DNA of 64,000 nt from Meiothermus sp. QL-1 (GTDB taxonomy: Bacteria; Deinococcota; Deinococci; Deinococcales; Thermaceae): contig NZ_QQSV01000003.1 of NCBI RefSeq assembly GCF_003351145.1, positions 124,001-188,000 of the forward strand, given 5' to 3'. The position numbers and the translations under genes were made by a program. The notes beneath the pieces were generated by a model. It was not told the origin of the DNA, ran no database searches, and was given only the letters and a program-made list of their open reading frames with translations. Below are positions 1 to 11,257 of the stretch, in pieces; position 1 is the stretch's first letter; each line of letters starts with the position of its first letter.

Positions 1-345
1 GAGTACGGGCAGCGCCACCGCCTCGCGCACCGCCTTCAGGTCCTGGTCGGAACCGGCGAAGTAGTGGGGCTCGGTGAGCACGCTGATGGCCTGGGCCCCC
101 CCGGCCTGGTAGGCCCGGGCCACGGCGGCCGGGTCCAGCTCCAGCGCAATCTCCCCTTGGGAGGGGCTTTTGCGTTTGACCTCGGCAATGAGGGAAAGGC
201 CCGGCTGGCGCAGGGCCTCCGCAAAGGAGGGAGGGGCCTCCTTGGGGGGGGTAAAGGAAGCCCCCTCCAGCGCTCGCACCTCGGCCAGGCGCCGCCGGGC
301 AATCTCCCCCAACACCCCGGGCACCTTGGAAAGCTCCGGAATCAT
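1..345 (-). CDS. trpC: Indole-3-glycerol phosphate synthase, N-terminal part (cut by window edge)
   Basis: The first 115 residues of a TIM-barrel indole-3-glycerol phosphate synthase, which closes the indole ring in tryptophan biosynthesis. The AEVKRKSPS strand (about residues 54-62) carries an active-site lysine, and [13 protein letters not shown] is the next conserved block. The rest, including the catalytic second lysine and the C-terminal half, lies beyond position 1. The start is the ATG at 345. A TAGCAT hexamer ends 6 nt upstream with no Shine-Dalgarno site, so the mRNA is probably leaderless. The patatin-like gene at 402 is divergent. Confidence 0.9.
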   Translation of the reverse strand, partial: MIPELSKVPGVLGEIARRRLAEVRALEGASFTPPKEAPPSFAEALRQPGLSLIAEVKRKSPSQGEIALELDPAAVARAYQAGGAQAISVLTEPHYFAGSDQDLKAVREAVALPVL

Positions 346-401
346 GCTGCCATGCTACTCTATTTCCTCCCAGCAGGGCCGGATTTGCTAGCATACCTGC
401 T

Positions 402-1283
402 ATGAAAGGCGTGGTGCTGGCCTTGGGAGGGGGTGGGGTGCGGGGAGCAGCCCACCTGGCCCTGCTCGACGTGCTGCGGGAGGCCCGGATACCCATAGCC
501 GGCCTGGCGGGCAGCTCGGCGGGAGCCCTGGCCGCCGCGATGTATGCCTTTGGCCACAGCCTGCGCCCGGCCGAGCTGGCCGAGTGGCTCAAGGATCCCG
601 AGATCGAGCGCCTGCACAAGAATGGGGCCCTTTACCAGGTAAGCCGGCTGGTGGACTTCGTGCGGCGCCCCTACCTGGCCGAGGGGCACAGGATCCGCCA
701 GGGCTTCCGCAGCCTGTTTGGCGACCGGCGCATTGAGGAGAGCCCCGTTCCCCTGGTCATCCAGGCCTGCGATGTGCACACCGGCGAGCTGGTGATGCTG
801 CGGGCCGGACCGGTGGCCGAGGCCCTGATGGCCAGCAGCGCGGTGCCCAGCGTCTTCCCCCCGGTTCGCTGGCACGGCCGCTTGCTGGTGGACGGCGATG
901 TGGCTGAAAAGGTGCCGGTCACCGCGGCCCGGGCCCTGGCCGCGGGGCCGGTGGTGGCGGTGGATGTCTCCAACAAGCCGGTGCCCACCGAGCCTAAGAC
1001 CGCCCTCGAGGCTGCGTTCATGGCAGGGGAGGCTTCGCGCCGCCGTCTGCTGGGCCTGGCCCTGGCCCAGGCCGACCTGGTCATTGCCCTGGCCGCCGAC
1101 CCGCCCATCGAGACCTTCGACGCGGCCCAGGCCGAGCGGGCCTACGAGCTGGGCCGGGTCCGAGCCGAGGCCGCTTTGCCCCGCATTCGGCAGCTACTGG
1201 CCGAGCCCCCGCCCCCGCGCCCCCCCTGGTGGCAGCGCCTGCCAAAGCTGCCAAAGCCCGGCCCCATACCCCAGAAGACCTAG
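402..1283 (+). CDS. Patatin-like phospholipase (RssA/YchK type)
   Basis: A 293-residue serine acyl hydrolase of the patatin family, expected to act on membrane or storage lipids with a Ser-Asp dyad. The glycine-rich oxyanion loop GGGGVRG is at residues 9-15, the nucleophile elbow GSSAG at 36-40 (Ser38), and the catalytic Asp at 163 in a DGD motif, where DGG or DGA is commoner. The C-terminal 30 residues are proline-rich and basic. There is no signal peptide. The start ATG follows TAGCAT by 7 nt without a Shine-Dalgarno site. The last 90 nt overlap a convergent membrane-protein gene on the minus strand, an unusually long overlap. Confidence 0.85.
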   Translation: MKGVVLALGGGGVRGAAHLALLDVLREARIPIAGLAGSSAGALAAAMYAFGHSLRPAELAEWLKDPEIERLHKNGALYQVSRLVDFVRRPYLAEGHRIRQGFRSLFGDRRIEESPVPLVIQACDVHTGELVMLRAGPVAEALMASSAVPSVFPPVRWHGRLLVDGDVAEKVPVTAARALAAGPVVAVDVSNKPVPTEPKTALEAAFMAGEASRRRLLGLALAQADLVIALAADPPIETFDAAQAERAYELGRVRAEAALPRIRQLLAEPPPPRPPWWQRLPKLPKPGPIPQKT

Positions 1284-1630
1284 CCCCAGAAAGCCGAGGG
1301 CCAGGGCCGGCTGCCCCAGCCGGTCCAGCAGGAGGGCGCCCAGGCCCCCTGCCCCAAGCCACAGGGCATCCAAAAGGGCCTGATGGACCAGGCGGTGGGG
1401 CGACCTCGAGCGAAGCCGCACCTGCAGCACCAGGCCCATGCAGAGAAGCCAGAATACCCCCACCCCCCAGGCCGCCCAGGCCGGTGCCCCCCGCAGGTCG
1501 GGCAGGGTCCAGTGGGCCAGCAGCAGGTGGAAGCCCTGGAGAAGAAGCGCCAGCAGGCTGAGCTGCAGCAGACCCCGCTGCCTCAAGCGAGGGGGGGCGC
1601 TTTTGTCCAGCAAAGCCCAGAGGTGAAGCC

Positions 1631-1634
<4 letters not shown>
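1194..1634 (-). CDS. Small four-helix membrane protein translationally coupled to the TRAP permease
   Basis: A 146-residue hydrophobic protein that I cannot assign to a named family. About four membrane segments are visible (near residues 18-38, 50-70, 87-105 and 110-130), ending in a glycine/arginine tail. Its ATG overlaps the TGA of the TRAP permease as ATGA at 1631-1634, which argues strongly that it is translated and works with the transporter. A DctQ-like accessory subunit is possible, although the permease already carries a fused N-terminal segment of that kind. The 3' end runs 90 nt into the convergent patatin gene. An earlier real stop is not available in this frame. Confidence 0.65.
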
Positions 1635-3661
<2,027 letters not shown>

Positions 3662-3730
3662 AGTCCTCCTCCAAGTTTTGCGTCCATCAGAAGCAAACCG
3701 GTATATTCTTGCACAAAACCTTTTCGAGCG

Positions 3731-3760
3731 CAAAGAAAAAGGGCCGGCTTTAGCCGGCCC
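3731..3760 (-). terminator. Intrinsic terminator between TAXI receptor and TRAP permease genes
   Basis: An 8-bp perfect GC stem (3741-3748 with 3753-3760) with a TTTA-type loop. On the minus strand it is followed at once by TTTTTCTTT. It sits just after the receptor stop codon and before the permease start. Partial termination here would give more receptor than permease, which suits a binding-protein transporter. Confidence 0.8.
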
Positions 3761-3775
3761 CGACGACTAGGAGTC

Positions 3776-4723
3776 CTAGCGGATGATGCGCTTTTCCCGG
3801 TAGTAGCGCTCTGCCCCAGGGTGCAGGGGGATGGGCAGGTTGCGGGCCGCGGTGTTCACGTTGAAGAAGCGCTGCAGGTTGGGGTGGATAGAGCGGAACT
3901 CAGGGTTGTCGAAGGTAGCCTTCATCATGTTGTAGACCACGTCCGGGCTCACGCTTTCGGCTGCAATCCACATGGCGAAGACCGCCACTGAGGGGGTGGT
4001 CACATCCACGCCGCGGTAGAGGCCCCCCTCGATGTTGAAGGCCCGGTAGAAGGGGTACTTTTTGGCCAGCTCCTGCACCCGGTTGTACTCCACCTCCACG
4101 AGCTGGATGCGCAGGGTCTGGGCGGCCTGGCTGATGACCGCCGCCCCCAGACCGCCGGTGAAGAAGAAGGCGTCGGCCCGGCCGTCCTGCATCAGGGCCA
4201 GGGCGTTGTTGGGGTTGACCCGGATGGCCTCGCGCAGGTCGCTTAGACTCAGGCCGTAGGCCTCCAGGATTTGCCGGGCGTTTTGCTCGGTGCCCGAGCC
4301 CACATCGCCGATGACTACCCGCTTGCCCCTGAGGTCGGCGATGGTGTTGATGCCGGCGCCAGCGCGGGCCACCACGTGCACCACCTCGGGGTAGAGCACC
4401 CCCACCGCCCGGATGGAGCGCACCGGCCGGCCGTCGAAGGCCGGAATACCGGTGCCGTTGTAGGCATAGTAGGCGATGTCGTTCTGGGCCAGGGCCATCT
4501 GCAGCTCGCCGGAGGCGATGGCGTTGATGTTGAAGACCGAGCCGCCGGTAGAGCGGGCGTTGGCCCGCACACCGATATTGGCCTCGTTGACCAGCCTGGC
4601 CATGCCGGTGGCCACCGGGAAGTAGACCCCAGTGGTCCCCCCGGAGCCGAAGGTGATGAAGGTCTGCGCCAGGGCCGAGCCAGCTAGGGCCAGCGCAGAG
4701 AGAAAGAGAAGGGGCTTCTTCAT
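3776..4723 (-). CDS. TAXI-family TRAP transporter solute-binding protein
   Basis: A 315-residue periplasmic receptor for the adjacent TRAP permease. It has a clear signal peptide (residues 1-19, ending ALAQ) and the TAXI signature FITFGSGGTTGVYFPVATGMA at the mature N-terminus. It then continues with STGGSVFNINAIASGELQMALAQND and the GSGTEQNARQILEAYG segment typical of the family. The start ATG is preceded by AGGAGGT at 5 nt spacing. A promoter is visible at 4750-4779. It is the first gene of the transporter operon and is followed by a strong terminator. Confidence 0.93.
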   Translation of the reverse strand: MKKPLLFLSALALAGSALAQTFITFGSGGTTGVYFPVATGMARLVNEANIGVRANARSTGGSVFNINAIASGELQMALAQNDIAYYAYNGTGIPAFDGRPVRSIRAVGVLYPEVVHVVARAGAGINTIADLRGKRVVIGDVGSGTEQNARQILEAYGLSLSDLREAIRVNPNNALALMQDGRADAFFFTGGLGAAVISQAAQTLRIQLVEVEYNRVQELAKKYPFYRAFNIEGGLYRGVDVTTPSVAVFAMWIAAESVSPDVVYNMMKATFDNPEFRSIHPNLQRFFNVNTAARNLPIPLHPGAERYYREKRIIR

Positions 4724-4749
4724 GGACGACCTCCTGTGCTATCGGGCTG

Positions 4750-4779
4750 ATTATTCCGCAAGCCGCAAAGCGGCGTCAA
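4750..4779 (-). promoter_or_regulatory. Promoter of the TAXI receptor gene
   Basis: Minus-strand TTGACG (4774-4779), an 18-bp spacer and AATAAT (4750-4755). The predicted leader of about 20 nt carries the AGGAGGT ribosome-binding site of the receptor. Confidence 0.6.
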
Positions 4780-4816
4780 CCCTATCTTAGGGGAGCAGGA
4801 GGGGTAAGTTTAGGGG

Positions 4817-6061
4817 GTGGTGCGGCTGCGTATTGAAAAGCTGGTGCCGGGGGGGCTGGGGCTCGCCCGCACGCCAGAGGGGGTGGCGTTGGTGCGCGGG
4901 GGGCTGCCGGGCGAGGTGGTCGAGGCGGTCCTGCGCCCGCGCAAGCACCACCTGGAAGGCCGGGTGCTCCGCGTTTTGGAGCCCCATCCTGAGCGGTACC
5001 CCGGTCCTCTTCCCCCCTCGGCCGACCTCCCCCTTCACTACCCCGCCCAGCTGTCCCTAAAGCAGGCTTTGGTGGAGGAGGCCATGGAGCGGGTGGCCCG
5101 GTTGGAGCCAAGGCTGGCCCCCCTCGAGCCCAGCCCCTCCTACACGCCAGAGCCGGGCCTTTTCTACCGCACCGCGGCCCAGTACGCCCTTCACCCCCAA
5201 GGAGGGCTGGCCTACCGCCACCCCCGCAGCCACCGCCTAGAGCGGCTGGAGGAGGACCCGCTCGTTGCCCCGCCGTTGCAGGAGGCCTTCCAGCTCCTGC
5301 GGCGCTGGACCTTTGAGGGACCGGTGGAGGTGGCCTTGCGCGGCTCAATCTACGCCCAGCAGGTGCAGGTGGGCCTGATTGGGGGAGAAGCCCGCGCCCT
5401 GCGGCGGGTGGCGCTGGCCTTGGTGGAGGCGGGGCTTGCTGGGGTGGTCTGGGCCGAGGCTAGCCCCAAGGGGCGCTTTCGCGGCCAGGTCAGGCACCTG
5501 GCGGGCCAGGAGGGCCTTTTGGAGGAGTTTGGGGGGGTGCTCTCCACCATCAACGTGCAAAGCTTCGCCCAGGTCAACCCCAAGGCCGCGGCGCGGCTCT
5601 ACCAGGAGGCAGCCCGTCTGGCCGGCCGGGGCGAGCGAGCGGTGGAGCTGTACGCCGGGAGCGGGGTGCTGAGCCTGCACCTGGCCCCTAGCTTTGCCCG
5701 GGTGGTGGCGGTGGAGATAAGCCCTGAGGCCATCCGGCGGGGCGAGGCCGACAAGGCGCGGCTTGGGGTGGAGAATCTGGTCTTCCGCCGGGCGGATGCC
5801 CGGGTGCTTTCCGAGTACCTTCCCGCCGAGCTGGTGGTGCTGGACCCACCCCGGGCAGGCCTCTCGCGGGAGGTTTTGGAGGGGCTCCTCAGGGGGCGGC
5901 CCGAGCGCGTGCTGTACATAGCCTGTGACCCCGTCACCTGGGCCCGCGATGTGGGGCGGCTGGTGGAGGGGGGGTACCGGCTGGCCTTTGCCCGGCCCTA
6001 CGACTTCTATCCCTTTACCCACCACGTGGAGGTGCTGAGCCTGCTGGTCTGGGGCTCTTGA
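4817..6061 (+). CDS. 23S rRNA/tRNA (uracil-5-)-methyltransferase family protein (TrmA/RlmCD type) without Fe-S cysteines
   Basis: A 414-residue SAM-dependent RNA m5U methyltransferase. An N-terminal TRAM-like barrel covers about residues 1-60 and the Rossmann domain is C-terminal. The SAM motif [14 protein letters not shown], the DPPRAGL block and the ACDP catalytic cysteine followed by TWARD are all present. The catalytic cysteine is the only cysteine in the protein. The four cysteines that hold a [4Fe-4S] cluster in RlmD-type members are missing: the usual CGGC region reads [16 protein letters not shown]. The target uridine cannot be assigned. TAAGTT lies 6 nt before the GTG start. Confidence 0.85.
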   Translation: MVRLRIEKLVPGGLGLARTPEGVALVRGGLPGEVVEAVLRPRKHHLEGRVLRVLEPHPERYPGPLPPSADLPLHYPAQLSLKQALVEEAMERVARLEPRLAPLEPSPSYTPEPGLFYRTAAQYALHPQGGLAYRHPRSHRLERLEEDPLVAPPLQEAFQLLRRWTFEGPVEVALRGSIYAQQVQVGLIGGEARALRRVALALVEAGLAGVVWAEASPKGRFRGQVRHLAGQEGLLEEFGGVLSTINVQSFAQVNPKAAARLYQEAARLAGRGERAVELYAGSGVLSLHLAPSFARVVAVEISPEAIRRGEADKARLGVENLVFRRADARVLSEYLPAELVVLDPPRAGLSREVLEGLLRGRPERVLYIACDPVTWARDVGRLVEGGYRLAFARPYDFYPFTHHVEVLSLLVWGS

Positions 6062-6093
6062 CCCGAAGCGCGCTGCTCTTCAGAATCGGCCTC

Positions 6094-6855
6094 GTGCTGG
6101 CCAAACGCATTATTCCCTGCCTGGATGTCCACCAGGGCCGGGTGGTCAAGGGGGTCAACTTCGTCAACCTGCGCGATGCGGGCGACCCGGTGGCCTCGGC
6201 CCAGGCCTACGATGCGGCGGGGGCCGACGAGCTGGTCTTCCTGGATATCAGCGCCACCCACGAGGGGCGGGGGACGATGCTCGAGGTGGCCGCCCGGGTA
6301 GCCGAGCAGGTCTTCATTCCCTTCACCGTAGGGGGGGGCATCCGCAGCCTGGAAGACGCCCGGGCCCTGCTTCTGGCTGGGGCCGACAAGGTCTCGGTGA
6401 ACTCGGCGGCGGTGAAGCGCCCCGAGCTTATCCGGGAGCTGGCCGACCACTTCGGCAGCCAGGCGGTGGTGCTGGCCATCGATGCCCGCCGCAGGGGCGC
6501 GGGCTGGGAGGTCTACGTGGCCGGGGGGCGGGTGCCCACCGGCCTCGACGTGCTCAGGTGGGCCGAGGAGGGGGCCCGGCTTGGGGCAGGGGAGATTCTC
6601 CTTACCAGCATGGATAAGGACGGCACCCAGGATGGCTTCGACCTGGAGCTCTGCCAGGCTGTCTCGGCGGTGGTGGGGGTGCCGGTGATCGCCTCGGGGG
6701 GGGCTGGCCGGATGGAGCACTTCGCCGAGGTCTTGCAGGAAGGGGTGGCCGACGCCGCCTTGGCGGCCAGCGTCTTTCACTTTGGCGCCATCGCCATCCC
6801 GGCCCTCAAGGCCTACTTAGCCGAGCAGGGGGTTCCCGTGCGCCGTGTATCCTGA
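6094..6855 (+). CDS. hisF: Imidazole glycerol phosphate synthase, cyclase subunit
   Basis: A 253-residue TIM barrel that condenses PRFAR with ammonia from HisH to give IGP and AICAR in histidine biosynthesis. The N-terminus [11 protein letters not shown] holds the first catalytic Asp, and the phosphate-binding GGGIRS and ASGGAG loops and the IDARR strand are present. The GTG at 6094 gives the normal family N-terminus. The frame stays open back to a TTG at 6058, but that adds 12 atypical residues. CAGAAT ends 7 nt before the GTG, matching the leaderless pattern of other genes here. hisIE follows after 5 nt. hisH is not in the window. Confidence 0.95.
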   Translation: MLAKRIIPCLDVHQGRVVKGVNFVNLRDAGDPVASAQAYDAAGADELVFLDISATHEGRGTMLEVAARVAEQVFIPFTVGGGIRSLEDARALLLAGADKVSVNSAAVKRPELIRELADHFGSQAVVLAIDARRRGAGWEVYVAGGRVPTGLDVLRWAEEGARLGAGEILLTSMDKDGTQDGFDLELCQAVSAVVGVPVIASGGAGRMEHFAEVLQEGVADAALAASVFHFGAIAIPALKAYLAEQGVPVRRVS

Positions 6856-6860
6856 GGGGC

Positions 6861-7481
6861 ATGGACCTGGAGGAAGTTCGCTTTGACGAGAGGGGCCTGG
6901 TGCCGGTGGTGGTGCAGGACGCCCGCACCGGCCAGGTCCTGACCCTAGCCTACGCCAACCGCGAGGCCCTGGAGGCCACCCTCAGAACCCGCCGGAGCAC
7001 CTTCTACAGCCGCAGCCGCGGGGCCCTTTGGGTCAAGGGGGAGACCTCGGGCCACACCCAGGAGGTGCTCGAGGTGCGCCTTGACTGCGACCAGGATGCG
7101 GTTCTGTACCGGGTGGTGCCGGCGGGTCCAGCCTGCCACACCGGGCGGGAGAGCTGCTTCCACCATTCCCTAGGCCCGGCCCAGCCCCACCCCCCCCTGG
7201 GCGAGGTGCTGGAGAGGGTCTACCAGACCATCCTGGCCCGGTTTGCCGCCCTGCCCGAGGACTCGTACGTGGCCCGGCTGCACAAGGCGGGGCTGGACCG
7301 CGCCTTGAAGAAGATTGGGGAGGAGGCAGGGGAGGTGATCATCGCGGCCAAGAACCCCGACCGGGAGGCCCTCGCCGCCGAGGCCGCTGACCTGGTCTTC
7401 CACCTGCTGCTGGTCCTGGCCGAACGGGGTGTGGCCCCTGCCGATCTGGCCCGGGTGCTCTGGCAGCGCCACCAGGGCTAG
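6861..7481 (+). CDS. hisIE: Bifunctional phosphoribosyl-AMP cyclohydrolase / phosphoribosyl-ATP pyrophosphatase
   Basis: A 206-residue fusion catalysing the second and third steps of histidine biosynthesis. The N-terminal HisI domain (about 1-110) has the zinc and magnesium ligand block [11 protein letters not shown] and the [12 protein letters not shown] cysteines. The C-terminal HisE domain (about 115-200) has the [16 protein letters not shown] and [11 protein letters not shown]-like helices of the MazG-type pyrophosphatase fold. It starts 5 nt after hisF and is almost certainly co-transcribed. The GAGGGG just before the ATG could serve as a ribosome-binding site. Confidence 0.96.
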   Translation: MDLEEVRFDERGLVPVVVQDARTGQVLTLAYANREALEATLRTRRSTFYSRSRGALWVKGETSGHTQEVLEVRLDCDQDAVLYRVVPAGPACHTGRESCFHHSLGPAQPHPPLGEVLERVYQTILARFAALPEDSYVARLHKAGLDRALKKIGEEAGEVIIAAKNPDREALAAEAADLVFHLLLVLAERGVAPADLARVLWQRHQG

Positions 7482-7536
7482 GCTTTGGAAGCCCTTCCTG
7501 CCCCTACGCTTGCCCCCGGCCTGGTAAGCTCGAGGC

Positions 7537-8523
7537 ATGGAAGTCAGCGTGGACATGGATATCGAACGGCTCTTGGTGCTCGAGGTGGCTCGGGTCACCG
7601 AGCAGGCCGCCCTGGCGGCGAGCCGTCTGGCCGGGATGGGCGACAAGGAGGCGGTGGATGCGGCGGGTACCGAGGCCATGCGCCGGGTCCTCTCGGAGCT
7701 GCCCATCCGGGGCCGGGTGGTGATCGGGGAGGGCGAGATGGACGAGGCCCCCATGCTCTACATCGGGGAGGTGCTGGGGCGGGGCGGACCTGAGGTGGAC
7801 ATCGCGGTGGACCCGGTGGAGGGCACCAACATCACCGCCAAGGGCCTGCCCAACGCCATCACCGTGATTGCCATCAGCGAGAAGGGGGGGCTGGTGGGGG
7901 CCCCCGATATGTACATGCAGAAGCTGGTGGTGGGCCCCCCGGCGGCGGGCAAGGTGAGCCTGGACTACCCGGTGGAGGCCAACCTGCGCATCATCGCCGA
8001 TGCGCTGCAGCGCAAGGTGGAGGACCTGGTGGTGGTCATCTTGGACCGCCCCCGGCACGAGCGGCTCATCCAGGAGGTGCGGCGGGCCGGGGCCCGGGTC
8101 AAGCTGATTGCCGACGGGGATGTGGTGGCTGCGCTGGCGGTGGCGGTGCGCGGCACCGGGGTGCACGCCATGATGGGCAGCGGTGGGGCCCCCGAAGGGG
8201 TTTTGGCCGCGGCTGCGCTTAAGTGCATGGGTGGGGAGATCCAGGGGCGCTTCCTACCGGAAAACGAGGAGCAGCTCGCCCGCCTCCACGCCATGGGGGT
8301 GGACGAGAAGAAGATCTACCGCACCCACGAGCTGGCCCCAGGCCGGCAGATTGTCTTTTCAGCCACCGGCATCACCCACGGGGAGCTGCTGGAGGGGGTG
8401 CGCTACTTCGGCGGCGGGGCCCGCACCCACTCCATCGTGATGGGCTACCAGACCCGGGTGGTGCGCTTCATCGACACCATCCACCTCTTTGAGAGCGGGG
8501 CCCGGGTGAATATCCGGGTCTAG
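7537..8523 (+). CDS. glpX: Fructose-1,6-bisphosphatase, class II
   Basis: A 328-residue GlpX-type phosphatase that hydrolyses fructose 1,6-bisphosphate in gluconeogenesis. The metal-binding [13 protein letters not shown] and DPVEGT motifs are near residues 65-95, and the [17 protein letters not shown] substrate-binding segment is near 215-231. Length is typical of the family. TAAGCT lies 6 nt before the ATG with no Shine-Dalgarno site, so it appears to have its own leaderless transcript rather than belonging to the his cluster. Its TAG stop shares the CTAG at 8520-8523 with the convergent gene. Confidence 0.95.
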   Translation: MEVSVDMDIERLLVLEVARVTEQAALAASRLAGMGDKEAVDAAGTEAMRRVLSELPIRGRVVIGEGEMDEAPMLYIGEVLGRGGPEVDIAVDPVEGTNITAKGLPNAITVIAISEKGGLVGAPDMYMQKLVVGPPAAGKVSLDYPVEANLRIIADALQRKVEDLVVVILDRPRHERLIQEVRRAGARVKLIADGDVVAALAVAVRGTGVHAMMGSGGAPEGVLAAAALKCMGGEIQGRFLPENEEQLARLHAMGVDEKKIYRTHELAPGRQIVFSATGITHGELLEGVRYFGGGARTHSIVMGYQTRVVRFIDTIHLFESGARVNIRV

Positions 8524-8960
8524 AAGCCGAAGTTAACGCCCACCGCCCCCCCGAAGCCGAAGCTGCCCGGGGTGAAGAAGTACATGGGGTGGAATTCCAC
8601 GAAAACCCCCACCAGCGGTAATCTCAGGTTCAGGTAGGTGCCCACCACCCCTCGAGCCCCCAGCCCCCCGCCAGCGGCCCCTTGGCTCAGCAGAGAGACG
8701 GCGGGGCCGCTGGCGTAGAACAGCCCCGCCCCGGCATAGAGGTCGGTCAGGGGTACCGAGACCAGCAGGTCCACCCCGCCCCCCAGCGAGGCAGCCCCTC
8801 CTGTGAAGAAGTTGGCCCCGGCGTACACCCGCCCGTCCAGGAGAGGGGCCAGGGCAAAGCGGGCCCCTGCGCCCAGGCCGAAGGGGCTGCCCGCGCTCAC
8901 CTGGAGGCTTTGGGCAAAAGCAGGGGCCAGGAGCACCAGCAGGACCATCCATCTGCGCAT
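8520..8960 (-). CDS. Small secreted/outer-membrane beta-barrel-like protein of unknown function
   Basis: A 146-residue protein with a signal peptide (about 1-16, cleavage after PAFA). It is followed by alternating glycine-rich, amphipathic strands (for example [14 protein letters not shown] and [16 protein letters not shown]) ending in a C-terminal phenylalanine, as seen in outer-membrane barrels. I do not recognise the family. The ATG at 8960 is chosen over an upstream TTG because GGAGG lies 6 nt before it. It sits 30 nt after asd and could be transcribed with it. Confidence 0.65.
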   Translation of the reverse strand: MRRWMVLLVLLAPAFAQSLQVSAGSPFGLGAGARFALAPLLDGRVYAGANFFTGGAASLGGGVDLLVSVPLTDLYAGAGLFYASGPAVSLLSQGAAGGGLGARGVVGTYLNLRLPLVGVFVEFHPMYFFTPGSFGFGGAVGVNFGF

Positions 8961-8990
8961 CTTCAACCTCCGCCACGAGTATAACCGCAG

Positions 8991-9989
8991 CTAGCGCGGC
9001 ACCGGCTCCAGCAAAAGCTCGGCGATCTGTACCGCGTTCAGGGCCGCCCCCTTGAGGAGCTGGTCGCCGGCTATGAAGAAGTCCAGGCCGTTGTCAAAAA
9101 CCAGGCTTCGGCGGATGCGCCCCACCTCCACCTCAAACTTGCCGCTGGCGCTGATGGGCAGGGGGTAGCGCTTCTCGGCTGGGTCGTCCACCACCTCCAC
9201 TCCTGGGGCCCGCCGGAGCACCTCCCGGGCCTCCTCCGGGCTCACCGGTCGCTCGAACTCCACCGTGACCGCCTCGGCGTGCACCCGCAGGGTGGGCACC
9301 CTCACCGCGGTGCAGGAGAGGCGAATCGAGGGGTCGCCGATGATCTTCTGGGTCTCCCACAGCACCTTCATCTCCTCGCGGGTGTAGCCGTTTTCCTGGA
9401 AGGCATCGATGTGGGGAATCACGTTGAAGGGCAGGGGATGGGCGAAGACCCGGTGCTCCACCGCCTCGCCGGCCAGGAACCGCCGCGTGCCCTGCAGCAG
9501 CTCTTCGATGCCGCTGGCCCCAGCGCCCGAGGCGCTTTGGTAGGTGCTCACGATGACCCGCCGCGCCCGGAAGGCCTTGTGCAGGGGGTAGAGGGCCATG
9601 ACCAGGATGGCGGTGGTGCAGTTGGGGTTGGCGATGATGTTCTGGTGCTGCTTCAGGGCGTGGGCGTTGACCTCCGGCACCACCAGGGGTACCCCGGGCT
9701 CGTAGCGGAAGGCCGAGGAGTTGTCGATGACCACCGACTGGCGGGCCCAGATGGGGGCGTACTGCTTGGAGATGCTGCCCCCGGCGCTGGCCAGCACGAG
9801 GTCCACCGGCAGGGGGGTCTCGGGTAGGGGCTCAACGGTAAGCGCCTGTCCGCGAAACCATAGGGTCTTCCCCGCCGAGCGGGCCGAGGCGTAGAGCCTG
9901 AGCTCGGTTACGGGGAACTGGCGCTTTTCCAGAACCTTCAGGATCTCCTGTCCCACTGCCCCGGTGGCCCCCACGATTCCGACTCGCAT
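8991..9989 (-). CDS. asd: Aspartate-semialdehyde dehydrogenase
   Basis: A 332-residue NADPH-dependent enzyme reducing aspartyl phosphate to aspartate semialdehyde, the branch point to lysine, threonine and methionine. The N-terminal GATGAVGQE loop binds NADP, the catalytic cysteine is in NPNCTT, and the substrate-binding [10 protein letters not shown] and [10 protein letters not shown] segments are present. The ATG at 9989 follows GGAGG by 7 nt, so the seven residues upstream are not part of the protein. Its leader holds two strong hairpins, the second with a T run, directly before the ribosome-binding site. Confidence 0.96.
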   Translation of the reverse strand: MRVGIVGATGAVGQEILKVLEKRQFPVTELRLYASARSAGKTLWFRGQALTVEPLPETPLPVDLVLASAGGSISKQYAPIWARQSVVIDNSSAFRYEPGVPLVVPEVNAHALKQHQNIIANPNCTTAILVMALYPLHKAFRARRVIVSTYQSASGAGASGIEELLQGTRRFLAGEAVEHRVFAHPLPFNVIPHIDAFQENGYTREEMKVLWETQKIIGDPSIRLSCTAVRVPTLRVHAEAVTVEFERPVSPEEAREVLRRAPGVEVVDDPAEKRYPLPISASGKFEVEVGRIRRSLVFDNGLDFFIAGDQLLKGAALNAVQIAELLLEPVPR

Positions 9990-10008
9990 AGCAGAACCTC
10001 CTTCAAAC

Positions 10009-10056
10009 AAAAAACCTGCCCACCCGGCAGGTCAGGCGGCAGCCGGGCTGCCGCCT
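10009..10056 (-). terminator. Tandem hairpins in the asd leader: terminator or attenuator
   Basis: Read on the minus strand. First comes a 10-bp perfect stem (10034-10043 with 10047-10056). Then a 7-bp stem (10014-10020 with 10026-10032) is followed by six T residues. The outer arm of the first hairpin can alternatively form the palindrome CCGCCTAGGCGG (10051-10062). The pair lies downstream of a good promoter and about 20 nt before the asd start. It may therefore attenuate asd, or simply terminate ispF transcription. Confidence 0.6.
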
Positions 10057-10089
10057 AGGCGGTAGTGGTATACCAAACCATCCCCGTCC

Positions 10090-10118
10090 ACAATAGCCCC
10101 CCTGCCGGTCAAAGTCAA
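10090..10118 (-). promoter_or_regulatory. Promoter upstream of asd
   Basis: Minus-strand TTGACT (10113-10118), a 17-bp spacer and TATTGT (10090-10095). The -35 box overlaps the ispF stop codon. Transcription from here would give a leader of about 90 nt containing both hairpins. Confidence 0.6.
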
Positions 10119-10606
10119 TGCCCGGGGAGGGGCTCGAGGTGGACCACCGCCCGGCACTGCACGTGCTCGGGGGCCAGCCCTTCGGAGGTCTTGAAGGTGA
10201 GCCCCACCCGCTCTTCGGGAAGCCCCACCAGCCGGGCCAGGTTCTGCTGAATCTGGGCGCGGTGGGGGCCCAGCCTGGGCCTATCCAGCACCACCACCGC
10301 GGCCACCTGGGCCGGTCGGTACCCCTTCTCGCGCACCTTTTTCAGCACCAGCTCCAAAATGACCCGGCTCTCCAGCCCCCGCCAGCGGGGGTCGTGGTCG
10401 GGGAAGTAGCTTCCGATATCCCCCAGGGCAAAGGCCGAGAGCAGGGCGTCCGACAGGGCGTGCAGCAGAACGTCGCCGTCGGAGTGGGCTACTGCTCCCC
10501 GGTCGCTTTCGATGCGCACACCGCCCAGCCAAAGCTCGAGCCCCTCCCCGAGCCGGTGGGCGTCCTCGCCATACCCGATAAGAAGGGGCAGGGTCTTCTC
10601 GCTCAC
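10115..10606 (-). CDS. ispF: 2-C-methyl-D-erythritol 2,4-cyclodiphosphate synthase
   Basis: A 163-residue MEP-pathway enzyme that cyclises CDP-ME 2-phosphate for isoprenoid synthesis. Metal ligands are in GYGEDAHRL near the N-terminus, followed by the [17 protein letters not shown] block and the [11 protein letters not shown] loop. The C-terminal [12 protein letters not shown] segment closes the family pattern. Length is normal. The divergent HD-domain gene begins 40 nt away, and asd lies downstream on the same strand. Confidence 0.96.
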   Translation of the reverse strand: MSEKTLPLLIGYGEDAHRLGEGLELWLGGVRIESDRGAVAHSDGDVLLHALSDALLSAFALGDIGSYFPDHDPRWRGLESRVILELVLKKVREKGYRPAQVAAVVVLDRPRLGPHRAQIQQNLARLVGLPEERVGLTFKTSEGLAPEHVQCRAVVHLEPLPGH

Positions 10607-10646
10607 GCCTCCAGTCTAAGCGCCCGAGCAGGGCTAGAATGGCCCC

Positions 10647-11207
10647 ATGGCGATCTACATGGTCTACGAGGATGCGCTGGCCTTGATGAAGCGCTTCACC
10701 GCTTCGGAGAGCCTGCAGAAGCACATGCTGGCGGTGGAGGCGGCCATGCGGGCCTATGCCCGCCGCTTTGGCGAGGACGAGGAGAAGTGGGCTATTGCGG
10801 GTATCCTGCACGACTTCGACTACGAGAAGTACCCCGAGGACCACCCTGTGAGGGGGGTGGCCATGCTGCGGGAGATGGGCTACCCCGAGGATGTGCTGGA
10901 GGCCATTCTGGGCCACGCCGACCTGCCCGAGTACCCCCGGAAGACCCTCATGGCCAGGGCCCTTTTTGCCGTGGACGAGCTGGTGGGCCTTATCACCGCT
11001 GCTGTGTACGTGCGGCCCGATAGGAGCATCCGCAGCCTGGAGCTTCCGAGTCTCAAGAAGAAGTTCAAGGACAAGGCCTTCGCCGCCAGGGTAGACCGGG
11101 AGGGGATTGTGCGGGGGGCCTCGGAGCTGGGGGTGGAGCTGGATGAGCACCTGGCCTTCGTGCTGGAGGCCCTGAAGGCCGACGCCGAGCGGATTGGGTT
11201 GGGGTGA
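10647..11207 (+). CDS. HD-domain phosphohydrolase
   Basis: A 186-residue protein of the HDIG/HD superfamily of metal-dependent phosphohydrolases. A histidine near residue 26 (LQKHMLAVE), the HD pair in ILHDFDYEKY (about 55-56), and later HADLP and DELVG acidic residues form the metal-site pattern. There is no fused sensor or GGDEF domain. The substrate cannot be told; small HD proteins of this shape are often predicted nucleotidases. TAGAAT lies 6 nt before the ATG, so the mRNA is probably leaderless. Confidence 0.8.
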   Translation: MAIYMVYEDALALMKRFTASESLQKHMLAVEAAMRAYARRFGEDEEKWAIAGILHDFDYEKYPEDHPVRGVAMLREMGYPEDVLEAILGHADLPEYPRKTLMARALFAVDELVGLITAAVYVRPDRSIRSLELPSLKKKFKDKAFAARVDREGIVRGASELGVELDEHLAFVLEALKADAERIGLG

Positions 11208-11257
11208 GTCCCTGGGCCTTTGTGTAGACTTGGTGTAAATTGTTCCTTGAGGTAATC

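Noticed and set aside
8533-8976. A second open frame over the small beta-barrel gene
   Set aside because: It lacks a signal peptide and has a biased Gly/Arg/Pro composition, whereas the alternative frame has a signal peptide and a Shine-Dalgarno site.
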